Below are positions 54,789 to 63,688 of a stretch of DNA of 64,000 nt, piece by piece (positions within the stretch are counted from its first letter, which is position 1; every line of letters starts with the position of its first letter). The notes beneath the pieces were generated by a model. That model did not search any database. It had not been told where the DNA came from and saw only the letters and a program-made list of their open reading frames with translations. Location of the stretch: assembly GCA_035651655.1 (NCBI GenBank), contig DASRFG010000030.1, positions 1-64,000 on the forward strand. Reading direction: 5' to 3'. The stretch comes from Terriglobales bacterium (GTDB taxonomy: Bacteria > Acidobacteriota > Terriglobia > Terriglobales > Acidobacteriaceae). The position numbers were made by a program, and so were the translations under genes.

Positions 54789-56765
54789 TTAAGCGGCTCG
54801 CCACGAATGCGTGGAGCCGGTTTCAATGCCGACGTGCAAGTCGCCGCGCCTTTGCCCGGAATCGCGAGAAACGATCTCAATCTGCCATGTAGGCTCGCGG
54901 TAACCGTTGGTGGCAGCGCGTTCGATGCGGCCGGGGCGCACGTCCTCCCCGAGGTGCACGCGGATGTAGTGATATGCGATCTCGCGGGCCTCATCTGCGG
55001 TAACCGCGAGCGAGCGCTGGCTACCTTCAAGTATGGCCTGCACCTGCTCGACAATGTGGTGCGGCTCGAACGGCTCGCCGTCATATTTAAGGATGTGGTC
55101 GTGAACGGTGTAGCCGGTTTCGGCGCGCAGGTGGCGGGCAAATTGTCCAGTGGCGTTCAGCTCCACACAGATAGTGCGCTTGCAATTACGCAAAATGGCA
55201 GCGGCCTCGCGACTGTGGAAAGGCAGCAGATATTTGAAGTGCAGCTGATTCGCGATGACGCCGAGTGCCGCGAGTTGCGGGATGGCTTCGCGAATCACGC
55301 CCTTGCAAGAGCCCCAACCGATCAGAGTAACGTCGGCATTGCTCGGGCCTTCCAGCTGAGGCGCGGGCAAGTCACGCAGCGCGAGGTCCATCTTCTTCAT
55401 GCGCTTTTCTGCGATCTTGCGGCGGATAGCTGCGTTGGTGAAAACGTCGGATATCAGAATGCCTTCTTCGTCGTGCTCATCGCTGGCAGCGATGTAATGG
55501 GCGTTTGCCGTGCCGGGAAGCGCGCGAGGTGAAACGCCGGACGAAGTGAAAGCATAGCGCTTGTATTTGCCGCCGGGCCAGTCCGCGACCAGTTCGCCGC
55601 GATCGATCGGCACAGTGGCGGGCAACTCCTCGGGCTCGATCGTCTCCGGATGTTCCGAAACCAGCAGGTCGGAAATAATAATGACGGGAAGCTGGTATTT
55701 TTCCGCGAGATTGAAGGCTTCGACAGTGGAGTGGAAGCAGTCAGCGGTATCGGTGGGTGCAATAATCACACGGGGAAAATCCCCCTGCGATGCGCCGTAA
55801 ACCTGGTTGAGGTCGGCCTGCTCCGTCTTCGTGGGAATACCGGTGGACGGACCGCCGCGCTGCACCTCGACGATGACGACCGGAACCTCGATCATGCTCG
55901 CCATTCCAATAGCTTCAGTCATGAGCGCGAAGCCGCCGCCGGAGGTGCCGCACATGGCGCGCACGCCCGCGAAACCGGCGCCGACAGCCGTGTTAACTAC
56001 TGCGAGTTCGTCCTCGCACTGCTTGACGGCGATGCCGCAGCGCTCGCCGTGATTTGCCATCCAGTGCAGGATGGCGGATGCCGGCGTCATGGGATAAGCC
56101 GAGTAAAACTTGCAGCCGGCTGCGAACGCGCCCAGGCTGATGGCTTCGTTCCCGGTAATGAAGGGGCGGCGCTTGCGTGAAAAATTCCATTTGCAGCCGA
56201 GAGGCGCGAAATGCTCGCGAGCGTAGTCGTAACCGGCGCGCGCGAGCTTTACGTTCTGGTCGATGACGGCCTGGCCCTTGTGGCCGAACGTATCGGCGAA
56301 AACACCGGCAGTGACGTCGAACTCCAGTCCGATCAGGAAGAGCAGCGCGCCTAGCGCGACCGTGTTCTGCATGATCGGCTGCACCGGGCCGAGCGGCTTG
56401 GTGAGCTGGCCGACAGGAATGGGGGCTGAGACAACGTTGTCGCGCAATGCGATGTTGCAGCGTAGCTTGTCGGAATTAAAGATGACGATGCCGCCCGACT
56501 CAACCTCGGGCGCATGACGTTCGATGGAGTCCTGGTTCAGCGCAATCAGCGCGTGCAGGTGGTCGCCGTGCGAGCCGAGCCTTTCCTGCCCCAGCCGGAC
56601 GCGCAGCCAGATGTGGCCGCCGCGGATCACCGACTGATAGCTGTTGTAGGCGTACGCGTAAAGGCCCAGGCGCGCGGCGGTCTTGGCAAGGGTGTCGCCA
56701 GTTTTGTCGAGGCCATCGCCGGCGGCGCCTGCGATTCCGATCGTGATGCTGGAAAATTCAGCCAT
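54789..56765 (-). CDS. korA: 2-oxoacid:acceptor oxidoreductase, gamma-alpha fused subunit
   Basis: A 658-residue fusion of the gamma domain (residues 1-185, GIAGAAGDGLDKTGDTLAKTAARLGLYAYAYNSYQSVIRGGH) and the alpha pyruvate/2-oxoacid binding domain (TGNEAISLGAFAAGCKFYSAYPMTPASAILHWM, GTSGGGFALMTEAIGMASMIEVPVVIVEVQRGGPSTG). With KorB it forms the two-subunit (alpha-gamma/beta) enzyme that oxidises 2-oxoglutarate to succinyl-CoA with ferredoxin as acceptor. The substrate is inferred from family resemblance. Confidence 0.9.
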   Translation of the reverse strand: MAEFSSITIGIAGAAGDGLDKTGDTLAKTAARLGLYAYAYNSYQSVIRGGHIWLRVRLGQERLGSHGDHLHALIALNQDSIERHAPEVESGGIVIFNSDKLRCNIALRDNVVSAPIPVGQLTKPLGPVQPIMQNTVALGALLFLIGLEFDVTAGVFADTFGHKGQAVIDQNVKLARAGYDYAREHFAPLGCKWNFSRKRRPFITGNEAISLGAFAAGCKFYSAYPMTPASAILHWMANHGERCGIAVKQCEDELAVVNTAVGAGFAGVRAMCGTSGGGFALMTEAIGMASMIEVPVVIVEVQRGGPSTGIPTKTEQADLNQVYGASQGDFPRVIIAPTDTADCFHSTVEAFNLAEKYQLPVIIISDLLVSEHPETIEPEELPATVPIDRGELVADWPGGKYKRYAFTSSGVSPRALPGTANAHYIAASDEHDEEGILISDVFTNAAIRRKIAEKRMKKMDLALRDLPAPQLEGPSNADVTLIGWGSCKGVIREAIPQLAALGVIANQLHFKYLLPFHSREAAAILRNCKRTICVELNATGQFARHLRAETGYTVHDHILKYDGEPFEPHHIVEQVQAILEGSQRSLAVTADEAREIAYHYIRVHLGEDVRPGRIERAATNGYREPTWQIEIVSRDSGQRRGDLHVGIETGSTHSWRAA

Positions 56766-57137
56766 GGCACGTCCCCTGAGTGAGTCAGAACTTCCCGTCC
56801 GACCAGGAGGTCAGGGAAGTGGGGGCGTGCGATTAGGTTAAAGAGTCCCAGGATCGTCCCCCAAAACTTGGCTTGGCTTGTCCCTTGCGCCTAGGTCGAT
56901 TTCCCGAGATGCGAGCGATTAGACAACCGTTGAAAACGCCTGTCAAGGATTTCCGCTAAGCAATAGTGCGACAATTGAAGGAAAGCCCAAATTCAAGCCG
57001 CCGGGTCACGGCACTCACCGGTGGCGGCATTTCAGGTAAAATCAATTGCGCAATACTATTTACGCTTCCGCGTCGAATTCCCAACAATTGCGACTAATGC
57101 GCGCCAGGCGCGGGGACTGCGTCCCAGGAGTGAATTG
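56766..57137. other. Intergenic region upstream of korA and the zinc-ribbon gene
   Basis: About 370 bp with no gene I can support. It contains a hairpin ACTTCCC...GGGAAGT with an inner GACC-AGGA-GGTC (about 56791-56821). It must hold the divergent promoters; no clear -10/-35 is assigned. Confidence 0.4.
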
Positions 57138-57317
57138 ATGGCAAAGATTGCAAAGACGGCCGACCGCAAGAAGGTCATGGACACCACCAAAAGCACCGAC
57201 TGCCCCAAGTGCGGGAAACCCACCCGCATCGTGAAGCGGGTGAAGGACCGTGAACGCGGTATCCCAGGCGGTGTCTTCATATCCTGCTCGGGATGTGAGT
57301 TCTACGAAAAGCTTTAA
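57138..57317 (+). CDS. Small zinc-ribbon protein
   Basis: A 59-residue protein starting at ATG 57138 (AGGAG 7 bp upstream). A basic N-terminus (MAKIAKTADRKKVMD) precedes CPKCGK and, after a basic spacer, CSGCEFYEKL: a four-cysteine zinc ribbon resembling topoisomerase C4 fingers. It is probably a nucleic-acid-binding protein; the partner is unknown. Confidence 0.75.
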   Translation: MAKIAKTADRKKVMDTTKSTDCPKCGKPTRIVKRVKDRERGIPGGVFISCSGCEFYEKL

Positions 57318-57416
57318 TTGGTTCGCCGGTTGGAGTTAAAAAGACTGGCTTCGGCGACGTGTTCTATCGAATAGCCGCCTTCTCACCTAGAATCCATCCA
57401 CGGGTCCACCAGAAAC

Positions 57417-58718
57417 ATGGCATTTTCGGTTGCCCTCGCGAGTTATTGGCGGCTGGTGCGCGGAAACAAGAATTTCCGCCGGCTGTGGTTTGCCCAAATC
57501 ATCAGCGAGATCGGTGACTGGTTCTATGCCGTTGCTATTTACAGCCTTTTGCTGGAGCTGACCGGCAAAGCTTCTTCGGTGGCGGGAGCGCTCGTCCTCC
57601 AGGTGCTCCCCCAAACTTTCGTGGGGCCGATGGCGGGTGTGATCAACGACCGCATCAGCCGCAAGAAAGTGATGATCGCCGCCGACCTATTGCGTGCCGT
57701 CATCGTCGCTTCCATGCTGCTGGTGCGCTCGCGTTCGATGGTGTGGCTGATTTATCCGTTGTTATTTCTTGAAACCATCATGTGGGCGTTTTTCGAGCCC
57801 GCGCGCACCGCAGTTTTGCCGAATATCACCGCAGAAGAAGATCTGATCACCGCCAATACCCTGGGATCTACGACGTGGTCGGCAAATTTTGCCATTGGCG
57901 CCCTGCTAGGCGGACTGGTGGCCGCGTTCCTGGGCCGGGACGCGGTGTTCATTATCAATTCGGCTTCCTTCCTGCTGTCGGCGGCGCTGCTCAGAAGAAT
58001 GAACTTCCGCGAGGCGCATACCGAGTTGCACGGTCCGCTGCGGCTCCGCGATCTGGTGGACTACTCTCCTATAGCCGATGGCATTCGTTACATTCGCAGT
58101 GATGCCCGGCTGCTGGCCACCATGTTCGTGAAATGCGGAATCGGAATCATGGGCGTGAACTGGGTTCTTTTCCCGGTGATGGGAGAGAAAGTATTTCCCC
58201 TCACCGGCGATGGCATGTCGGCCAGCCGCGGCGGCATGTTCAGCATGAGTCTGTTAATGGCGGCACGCGGCTTCGGCTCGTTGGTTGGGCCGTTACTCTC
58301 GGCAAGCTGGGCAGCGCAGAATCAGTCGCGTTTGCGCGCGCTTATTTTGTTCGGACTGGTCGGAGGCGGAGTCGGCTATGTGCTGCTGGGTGGCGCGCCG
58401 AACCTGGCGCTTGCCTGTACAGCTATTGTTTTCGCCCATATGGCTGCGTCCAATATTTGGGTTTCCTCAAACACGCTCCTACAGCTCAACACAGAAGACC
58501 GGTTTCGCGGGCGTGTGTTCTCCGCCGACCTGGGCTTTGCCATGCTGACCATGGCCATGAGTGCCTGGATCGGGGGATTGCTGATTGACCGCGGAGTTTC
58601 AGTGCGCACCGTAGCCGCGCTTGCCGGATGCGTCATGATTATTCCGGCTGCAGTCTGGTTCCGCGCGCTCAGCTTATGGCGGCGGCCCGTGCCGGAAAAA
58701 GCTCAGTCACCCACCTAG
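57417..58718 (+). CDS. MFS transporter
   Basis: A 433-residue protein with about twelve helices and the major facilitator segment DRISRKKVMIAADLLRAV between helices 2 and 3. N-terminal residues WFAQIISEIGDWFYAVAIYSLL match the MFS_3/enterobactin-exporter-like group. The substrate is unknown. It is convergent with the S9 peptidase gene across the repeat array. Confidence 0.88.
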   Translation: MAFSVALASYWRLVRGNKNFRRLWFAQIISEIGDWFYAVAIYSLLLELTGKASSVAGALVLQVLPQTFVGPMAGVINDRISRKKVMIAADLLRAVIVASMLLVRSRSMVWLIYPLLFLETIMWAFFEPARTAVLPNITAEEDLITANTLGSTTWSANFAIGALLGGLVAAFLGRDAVFIINSASFLLSAALLRRMNFREAHTELHGPLRLRDLVDYSPIADGIRYIRSDARLLATMFVKCGIGIMGVNWVLFPVMGEKVFPLTGDGMSASRGGMFSMSLLMAARGFGSLVGPLLSASWAAQNQSRLRALILFGLVGGGVGYVLLGGAPNLALACTAIVFAHMAASNIWVSSNTLLQLNTEDRFRGRVFSADLGFAMLTMAMSAWIGGLLIDRGVSVRTVAALAGCVMIIPAAVWFRALSLWRRPVPEKAQSPT

Positions 58719-59000
58719 GCACAGGCGCCCTCGCCTGTATAGGTTGGAGTCTAACGAACTCGCGTAGGCACAGGCGCCCTCGCCTGTACAGGTGGAGTCT
58801 AACCAACTCGCGTAGGCACAGGCGCCCTTGCCGGTGCAGGTTGGAGTCTAACCAACTCGCGTAGGCACAGGCGCCCTCGCCTGTGCAGGTGGAGTCTAAC
58901 GAACTCGCGTAGGCACAGGCGCCCTCGCCGGTGCAGGTTGGAGTCTAACCAACTCGCGTGGGCACAGGCGCCCTCGCCGGTGCAGGCGAGCGCAGCTCGC
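58716..59000. repeat. 48/49-bp tandem array of palindromic repeats
   Basis: Six tandem units beginning at about 58716, 58765, 58813, 58862, 58910 and 58959. The unit length alternates 49, 48, 49, 48, 49. Each has the hairpin GGCACAGGCG-CCCT-CGCC(T/G)GTGC, then GGAGTCTAAC(C/G)AACTCGCG. The array ends with GGCGAGC-GCA-GCTCGCC. This is the expanded form of the dispersed family (1405, 5636, 23371). It fills the convergent gap between the MFS and S9 genes. Confidence 0.9.
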
Positions 59001-59015
59001 CCGGCCTTCATCGGC

Positions 59016-60980
59016 TCACTTCTTTCCTTTCAAATACCGATCAAACCACTCCACTGTTCTCTTCATGGCATCAATCTGATTTTCTCGTTTTTCGAAGCCG
59101 TGCCCCTCATCAGGATAGTAGTGCGCGTCCACCACCGTGCCCTGCTTCTTCAGGATCGCCACCACCTGCTCGGCTTCTTCCTTGGGATCGGTAATGTCAT
59201 TCTCGCCTTGCAACACCAGCAACGGCGCTTTCGCGTTTTGAAAGTATTTTGTCGGCGAGGCGTTCTCATAAACCGCTCGGTCCTTCACCGGATCGCCGAG
59301 AATGGACTGATCGTACTGTTGCAGGATGGGATCTTCATTCGCCTGCTCTGTCAGCCAATCCGTGATGCCGTACAGCTCCACGGCGGCGGCCCAGACCTCC
59401 GGCGTTTTGCCGATCGCGATCATTGCCATATAGCCGCCATAGGAACCGCCGGTAATCCCGATCTTCTTGGCGTCAACATAGCCAGTTTCAGCCAGAAATT
59501 GTGCCGCATAAACCTCGTCCTGAAGATCGCCGCCGCCCAGGTCTTGATAGTTCGCCTTCTGAAACGCCATCCCGTATCCAGTGGAGCCGCGCACGTTCGG
59601 GGCGATGCAAACGTAACCGCGAGAGGCCAGGGCCGCGGCCGTCTTGTCGAAATAATCAGTGGTCTGGCCGGTCGGACCACCGTGCGGAAGGACGATTCCG
59701 GGATTGCTTCCGTCCCGTTGCAAGTTGAATGGCATCCACAGGAACGCACTAATCACCTTGCCATCGAATGTTTTGTAGTGAACCAATTGCGACGCCGGGA
59801 GCTGCGCCGGGTTCAAGCTAGCGATGGCTGAATGCGTAAGCTGCGTCGCGCGCCGGGTAGCCATCTGATATACCCATAAATCCGATGGCTGAGTTGACCC
59901 CTGGTGCAGCACCAGCAGCCGTGTGCCATCCGGCGAGAATGCTTTCGGCTTGCCGGATGCTTCGGTGATTCCAACCGGAAAATTCAATTTCTCGGCGCGC
60001 CCGGATTGGCGATCAACTATGTAGCTATGAATGCGCCCGTCTTCATTGACGCCGTAGGTGAAACTTCTGCCATCAGGAGCAAAATCACCAGGCTCCGCAT
60101 CCCACTTCAGGTCGGTCACCCACGAGAGTTTTTTGCTCTGGACATCGAGCAAGGCGACATTGGAATATCCAGCTTTTTCGTTCGATGAAATCAACAAGGC
60201 GCGTCCATCGGGCGCCAGCGACGACGCTTGGTAAATGATCTGTCCCTGATGTGGCGTAAGGTTCTCAGTCGTGCCTGTGGCGACATCCACCCGATAGACG
60301 TCCGAATCGGTGTGGCCCACATTTGCCCGGTTGGCATAAATCGTCTTACCGTCGCCCGACCAGGCCACAGCGGACCAGACGTGGTCTTTGGTCTTCTCGT
60401 TCGTCAGCTTATGGACCTGCCGCGTTTTCCAATCCAACAGCGCAATATCCACCTGCGACTCGGTCCGCAGTTTGTAATCGAGTGAAAGCCTGCTGCCGTC
60501 CGGCGACCACAACGGGCTGGTTTCAGAGATAGCTGGAGTGTGCGTCAGGTTTACCGCCCCTCCACCCCCACTAGGAATCGCAAAGAGATCGAAGACTGCG
60601 CCGCCGCCGAAGTCCTGCTCATAGACGATCCACTTCCCGTCTGGCGACCATACCGCGCTCGATTGACGGTCGTCAGATTGCGAGAGCTGAATGGGCCAAC
60701 CGCCGGCCGCGGAAACTTTCCACAGATTCAGCCGCCCAGTCAGATTGGTGGTCAATACCACCTCGCGGCCGTCAGGTGACCACGATGGGCTAAAAACTGT
60801 GCGCGTGTAATACAGGTCGTCTATAGGAACTGCTCCTGCCCCAGGATTGCTGGCAGAAGTGATGGCCTTAGGGTCGGTAGGCTGGCGCTCATCCGGCGAA
60901 CTAGCCGCAGTTGCCAAAGCGTTTGCCGTTAAAAAAAGAGTGGATAGAAGAAAAACGAATGCGCCACGCCGATTGCTCAA
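59016..60980 (-). CDS. Secreted S9 family prolyl-oligopeptidase-like peptidase
   Basis: A serine peptidase of about 654 aa. The TTG at 60980 is preferred, with GAGGAG 6-7 bp upstream and a following signal peptide (FVFLLSTLFLTANALATAAS); the frame is open to 61064. A WD/TolB-like beta-propeller (repeated SWSPDGREVV, WSPDGKWIVY) precedes the alpha/beta-hydrolase domain with GGSYGGYMAMIA (nucleophile Ser) and a C-terminal His in DEGHGFEKREN. It is likely a periplasmic dipeptidyl- or oligopeptidase. Confidence 0.88.
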   Translation of the reverse strand: MSNRRGAFVFLLSTLFLTANALATAASSPDERQPTDPKAITSASNPGAGAVPIDDLYYTRTVFSPSWSPDGREVVLTTNLTGRLNLWKVSAAGGWPIQLSQSDDRQSSAVWSPDGKWIVYEQDFGGGAVFDLFAIPSGGGGAVNLTHTPAISETSPLWSPDGSRLSLDYKLRTESQVDIALLDWKTRQVHKLTNEKTKDHVWSAVAWSGDGKTIYANRANVGHTDSDVYRVDVATGTTENLTPHQGQIIYQASSLAPDGRALLISSNEKAGYSNVALLDVQSKKLSWVTDLKWDAEPGDFAPDGRSFTYGVNEDGRIHSYIVDRQSGRAEKLNFPVGITEASGKPKAFSPDGTRLLVLHQGSTQPSDLWVYQMATRRATQLTHSAIASLNPAQLPASQLVHYKTFDGKVISAFLWMPFNLQRDGSNPGIVLPHGGPTGQTTDYFDKTAAALASRGYVCIAPNVRGSTGYGMAFQKANYQDLGGGDLQDEVYAAQFLAETGYVDAKKIGITGGSYGGYMAMIAIGKTPEVWAAAVELYGITDWLTEQANEDPILQQYDQSILGDPVKDRAVYENASPTKYFQNAKAPLLVLQGENDITDPKEEAEQVVAILKKQGTVVDAHYYPDEGHGFEKRENQIDAMKRTVEWFDRYLKGKK

Positions 60981-61099
60981 GGTCTTCTCCTCGGTGCTCA
61001 ACAACCAACAGTCTGGGATTGAGTAGCCGCAAAGTTTACCGCAACCGCCCTGGTTTTCAGCCAATGTAAGATTGTCGGGTGGTGGGCTGTTTTGAAATT

Positions 61100-61315
61100 C
61101 TAGCTTGTGAATCGCTTAAAAATCAGGCGTGACAGGTATTGGCACATTAAAAGGACGCTGAGTGCAGCGACCCCAGAATGCCAACCGATTGGTTGAGAGC
61201 CGTCAGGATAAGTTACTTCCCAAAGTGGAACGGGAGAGTACAGCCACGCCCAAAGAATAGTAAGGCAGAGAAGGAATCCAAACGCGATTTGCATGGCTAG
61301 GATGCCTTTTTTCAT
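61100..61315 (-). CDS. Small two-TM membrane protein
   Basis: A 71-residue protein (MKKGILAMQIAFGFLLCLTILWAWLY..., ending FKRFTS) with two hydrophobic segments. Its ATG overlaps the stop of the transposase remnant (ATGA). It may depend on read-through of that remnant for translation. The function is unknown. Confidence 0.5.
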   Translation of the reverse strand: MKKGILAMQIAFGFLLCLTILWAWLYSPVPLWEVTYPDGSQPIGWHSGVAALSVLLMCQYLSRLIFKRFTS

Positions 61316-61494
61316 GCTGCCGCTCCCTGCACCTTATGCTCCAATAATCCCACCAATTCTTCCAAACTCCAAACATGATCCGCGAAGCCCGCTTCCATGG
61401 CGGGAGTAATACGCAGAGTTTGGTACGACGCCGCTACCATCAATGCCTTAAAACGCGAACGCGAGGAAAATGACGACGTGAATGAGGACATCAT
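61312..61494 (-). pseudogene. Transposase C-terminal remnant
   Basis: The segment QTLRITPAMEAGFADHVWSLEELVGLLE reads like the C-terminus of an IS-type transposase (typical TPAM-AG-DHVW-EEL). Upstream coding is short and degenerate (about 22 residues), so only the tail of the gene survives. Its stop codon overlaps the start of the following small membrane-protein gene. The IS family is not certain. Confidence 0.6.
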
Positions 61495-61552
61495 GCCACA
61501 GGAGGCTTGCCATTGACAGGTGAGTTAAATTCAAAACAGCCCACTACCGATT

Positions 61553-61636
61553 CTCGTCCCGAGTGAAGCGAGGAATGCCTACGGCGCGTGGGCGGATAGG
61601 AGTGCATAGGGATCCTCCCTGTGCTCGGGATGACAT
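61553..61636. repeat. Degraded HPERSEG-type repeat pair
   Basis: TCCCGAGTGAAGCGAGGAAT (inverted) and GATCCTCCCTGTGCTCGGGATGAC (direct) are diverged relatives of the 36-bp units at 54591-54775. They lie between the transposase remnant and the monooxygenase gene. Confidence 0.5.
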
Positions 61637-61671
61637 CTAAGAAAAGCGACGCCGTCCGCAAGGATTCATTC

Positions 61672-62004
61672 ATGACCAGGTCCGAAAAGAGCGGTGAAGG
61701 AGTTTTCGTTCGGATTTTCGAGTTCCACGCCAAGCCCGGTCGCGAAAGGGAATTTGAAAAGATTTACGGTCCGGAAGGAGATTGGGCCCAGCTATTCCGG
61801 CGCAGCGAAGCCTTCATTCGCACCGAGCTGCATTGCGATAGGGAGACCAAAGGACGCTACGTCACCGTGGACTACTTTGCATCGCTCCCGGAGTTCGAGA
61901 AGTTGCTGGCAGAGCATCGCGCCGACTACGAGGCGCTGGACCATCGTTGCGCGGCAGTGCGTGCCTCAGAGAAATGTATAGGCTCTTTCCTCAACCGCGA
62001 GTAA
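61672..62004 (+). CDS. Antibiotic biosynthesis monooxygenase (ABM) domain protein
   Basis: A 110-residue protein with the ABM fold: VRIFEFHAKPGREREFEKIYG, then YVTVDYFASLPEFEKLLAEHRADYEALD. The ATG at 61672 has AAGG 8 bp upstream; the frame is open to 61621. The substrate is unknown; many members act in quinone or heme chemistry. It is convergent with pyrF. Confidence 0.75.
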   Translation: MTRSEKSGEGVFVRIFEFHAKPGREREFEKIYGPEGDWAQLFRRSEAFIRTELHCDRETKGRYVTVDYFASLPEFEKLLAEHRADYEALDHRCAAVRASEKCIGSFLNRE

Positions 62005-62018
62005 GAAAGGGGCCGGGG

Positions 62019-62735
62019 TTATGCGCTGATGGGCACGCCTGCCGAAACCATCTCTTCCACTATCTTTCGGGCTGCCAGGCCGGGATCTTTCGCTGCGGTC
62101 ACTGGCCGGCCGACCACCAGGTGGGTAGCTCCGGCCGCAATAGCCTCGGCCGGGGTGGTCACGCGGGCCTGGTCGCCTGGGTCGCCGCCGGCCGGACGTA
62201 CACCCGGAGTCACGATGGCGAAGCCCGTGCCCAATTCGCGTCGCACCTCGCGCGCTTCCAATGGCGAGGCCACGATTCCGCCGCACCCGGAAACCCGGGC
62301 CAGGTTAGCCAGTCGCAGGACCTGGTCCACCACCCGTCCGCTGATACCGACCTCGTCCAGGTCCTGATCGCTCAGGCTGGTGAGAACCGTCACTGCTAAC
62401 ACCAGCGGACCCGTCGGCCCCGCTGCCTCGGCGGCCGCCTGCAGCATCTTGCCGCCGCCGCTGGCGTGGACGGTCAGCATGCTGACCTTCAGCCTGGTCG
62501 CTTCTGCCACCGCCCCGGACACGGTATTGGGAATGTCATGGAATTTCAGGTCGAGGAAGACTTTGCGGCCAGAGCCAATAAGCTCGCGGACGATCTGCGG
62601 GCCTTCTGCCGTAAACAGTTGTTTGCCGACCTTAAAGGTTGAAGCCGACTCCCCGACCGCTGCGACAATCTTTCGTGCCGCAGCAGCCGTGGAAACGTCG
62701 AGAGCGATGATGAGTCGGTCGCGCGCTTCGGTCAC
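62019..62735 (-). CDS. pyrF: Orotidine 5'-phosphate decarboxylase
   Basis: Makes UMP from OMP, the last step of de novo pyrimidine synthesis. The catalytic Asp-x-Lys-x-x-x-Asp segment is VFLDLKFHDIPNTV. Other phosphate-loop features are TPGVRPAGGD and VVGRPVTAAKDP. The length of 238 aa is standard for the bacterial type. It follows rlpA by 19 bp on the same strand. Confidence 0.95.
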   Translation of the reverse strand: MTEARDRLIIALDVSTAAAARKIVAAVGESASTFKVGKQLFTAEGPQIVRELIGSGRKVFLDLKFHDIPNTVSGAVAEATRLKVSMLTVHASGGGKMLQAAAEAAGPTGPLVLAVTVLTSLSDQDLDEVGISGRVVDQVLRLANLARVSGCGGIVASPLEAREVRRELGTGFAIVTPGVRPAGGDPGDQARVTTPAEAIAAGATHLVVGRPVTAAKDPGLAARKIVEEMVSAGVPISA

Positions 62736-62754
62736 GCGCTCAGTTTATAGGGAA

Positions 62755-63246
62755 CTAGTCCAAGTTCGCTACAGTTTGGGAAGTGGCCACTTCCGGCTGG
62801 ACGATGTCCACCCGCACCTGCGTCAGACCGCGGCTCTTAAAGTCGAGCATGCGGGCGGCGCCGTAGGAGACATCAATGATACGGCCGGCCACGTAGGGTC
62901 CGCGGTCGTTTACCCGCAAGATTGCCCAGTTTCCGTTCCGCAGGTTGGTGACCCGCACCCAAGTGCCCAGAGGCAGCTTAAGGTGGGCAGCGGTGAATTG
63001 ATGCATATCGTACGGTTCGCCGCTGGCAGTCGGTTTACCCTCGAAATAGCTTCCGTACCAGGAGGCAACACCCACCTGGTAAGGTTTCGGGGCCTTCACT
63101 TTTTCGGGACGTACGCCGTGGCTAGCGTTATTTTTGGGACCTGTAGTAGTGGTGCTTACTGACTCGGAGCTGTTTGGCCCTGGCGCCGCCCCAAGGCTGG
63201 TGACGTAAAACAAAGCCACCAGGATCGGGATAATGCTTCGTCGCAT
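62755..63246 (-). CDS. rlpA: RlpA-like septal ring lytic transglycosylase domain protein
   Basis: A 163-residue exported protein with signal peptide MRRSIIPILVALFYVTSLG. The double-psi beta barrel of RlpA is complete: VGVASWYGSYFEGKPTASGE, HLKLPLGTWVRVTNL and NDRGPYVAGRIIDVSYGAARML. It lacks the SPOR domain of E. coli RlpA. It probably acts on peptidoglycan strands. It is the first gene of a unit with pyrF. Confidence 0.85.
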   Translation of the reverse strand: MRRSIIPILVALFYVTSLGAAPGPNSSESVSTTTTGPKNNASHGVRPEKVKAPKPYQVGVASWYGSYFEGKPTASGEPYDMHQFTAAHLKLPLGTWVRVTNLRNGNWAILRVNDRGPYVAGRIIDVSYGAARMLDFKSRGLTQVRVDIVQPEVATSQTVANLD

Positions 63247-63688
63247 TCAGTCACCTCGCATCTCTAAAGTCGCCTCCCCTACCAGTGCTGGGTATTCCTC
63301 AAATGTCCGCCAATGGTAGAAGGCGCGGGGGTCAGTGTCAAAGGGTCAGTGGTACTCACTTTGGGGTAACCTGTTGAAGCCAAAACTAGTTACTTAAACC
63401 ATTACTTTAGTTCGTGGGGCTTAGTGACTAGTAGCACCCGCTTTCCAAGCGGCGGATTTGAGATGACTGCACTAGGGGAAGTGTTGTCGTGGCAGACTGG
63501 TAAATCTAGGGTGTGTACCTTATATGCACCATGCAGTGGGCAGCTCGGAATCTTCCCGCGTGCGGGGTCATTCAGCTAATGCGCCCATGGTGAAACGAAA
63601 GCTTGAGCAGGAACCTTGGTGTTACGTCTGTTCAGAAATCGGCCAGAAAGCCCTTTTGCTGTACGCTCGGTTCCGTTAGATTTTGAGT
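63247..63688. other. Long intergenic region upstream of rlpA and thiD
   Basis: About 440 bp without a supported gene. It contains a CCGCTT-TCC-AAGCGG hairpin (about 63439-63453) and several T/A-rich stretches. No TPP riboswitch consensus is visible before thiD, and no tRNA fold can be drawn. Confidence 0.4.

Noticed and set aside
54580-54804. Open reading frame translating the HPERSEG repeats
   Set aside because: It is only the repeat read in frame, with no ribosome-binding site or conserved fold.
58716-59000. CRISPR array with palindromic repeats
   Set aside because: The whole 48/49-bp unit repeats, so there are no variable spacers.
63420-63490. tRNA-like anticodon arm (CCGCTT-TCC-AAGCGG)
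   Set aside because: The loop is 3 bases, and no acceptor, D or T arm can be drawn around it.
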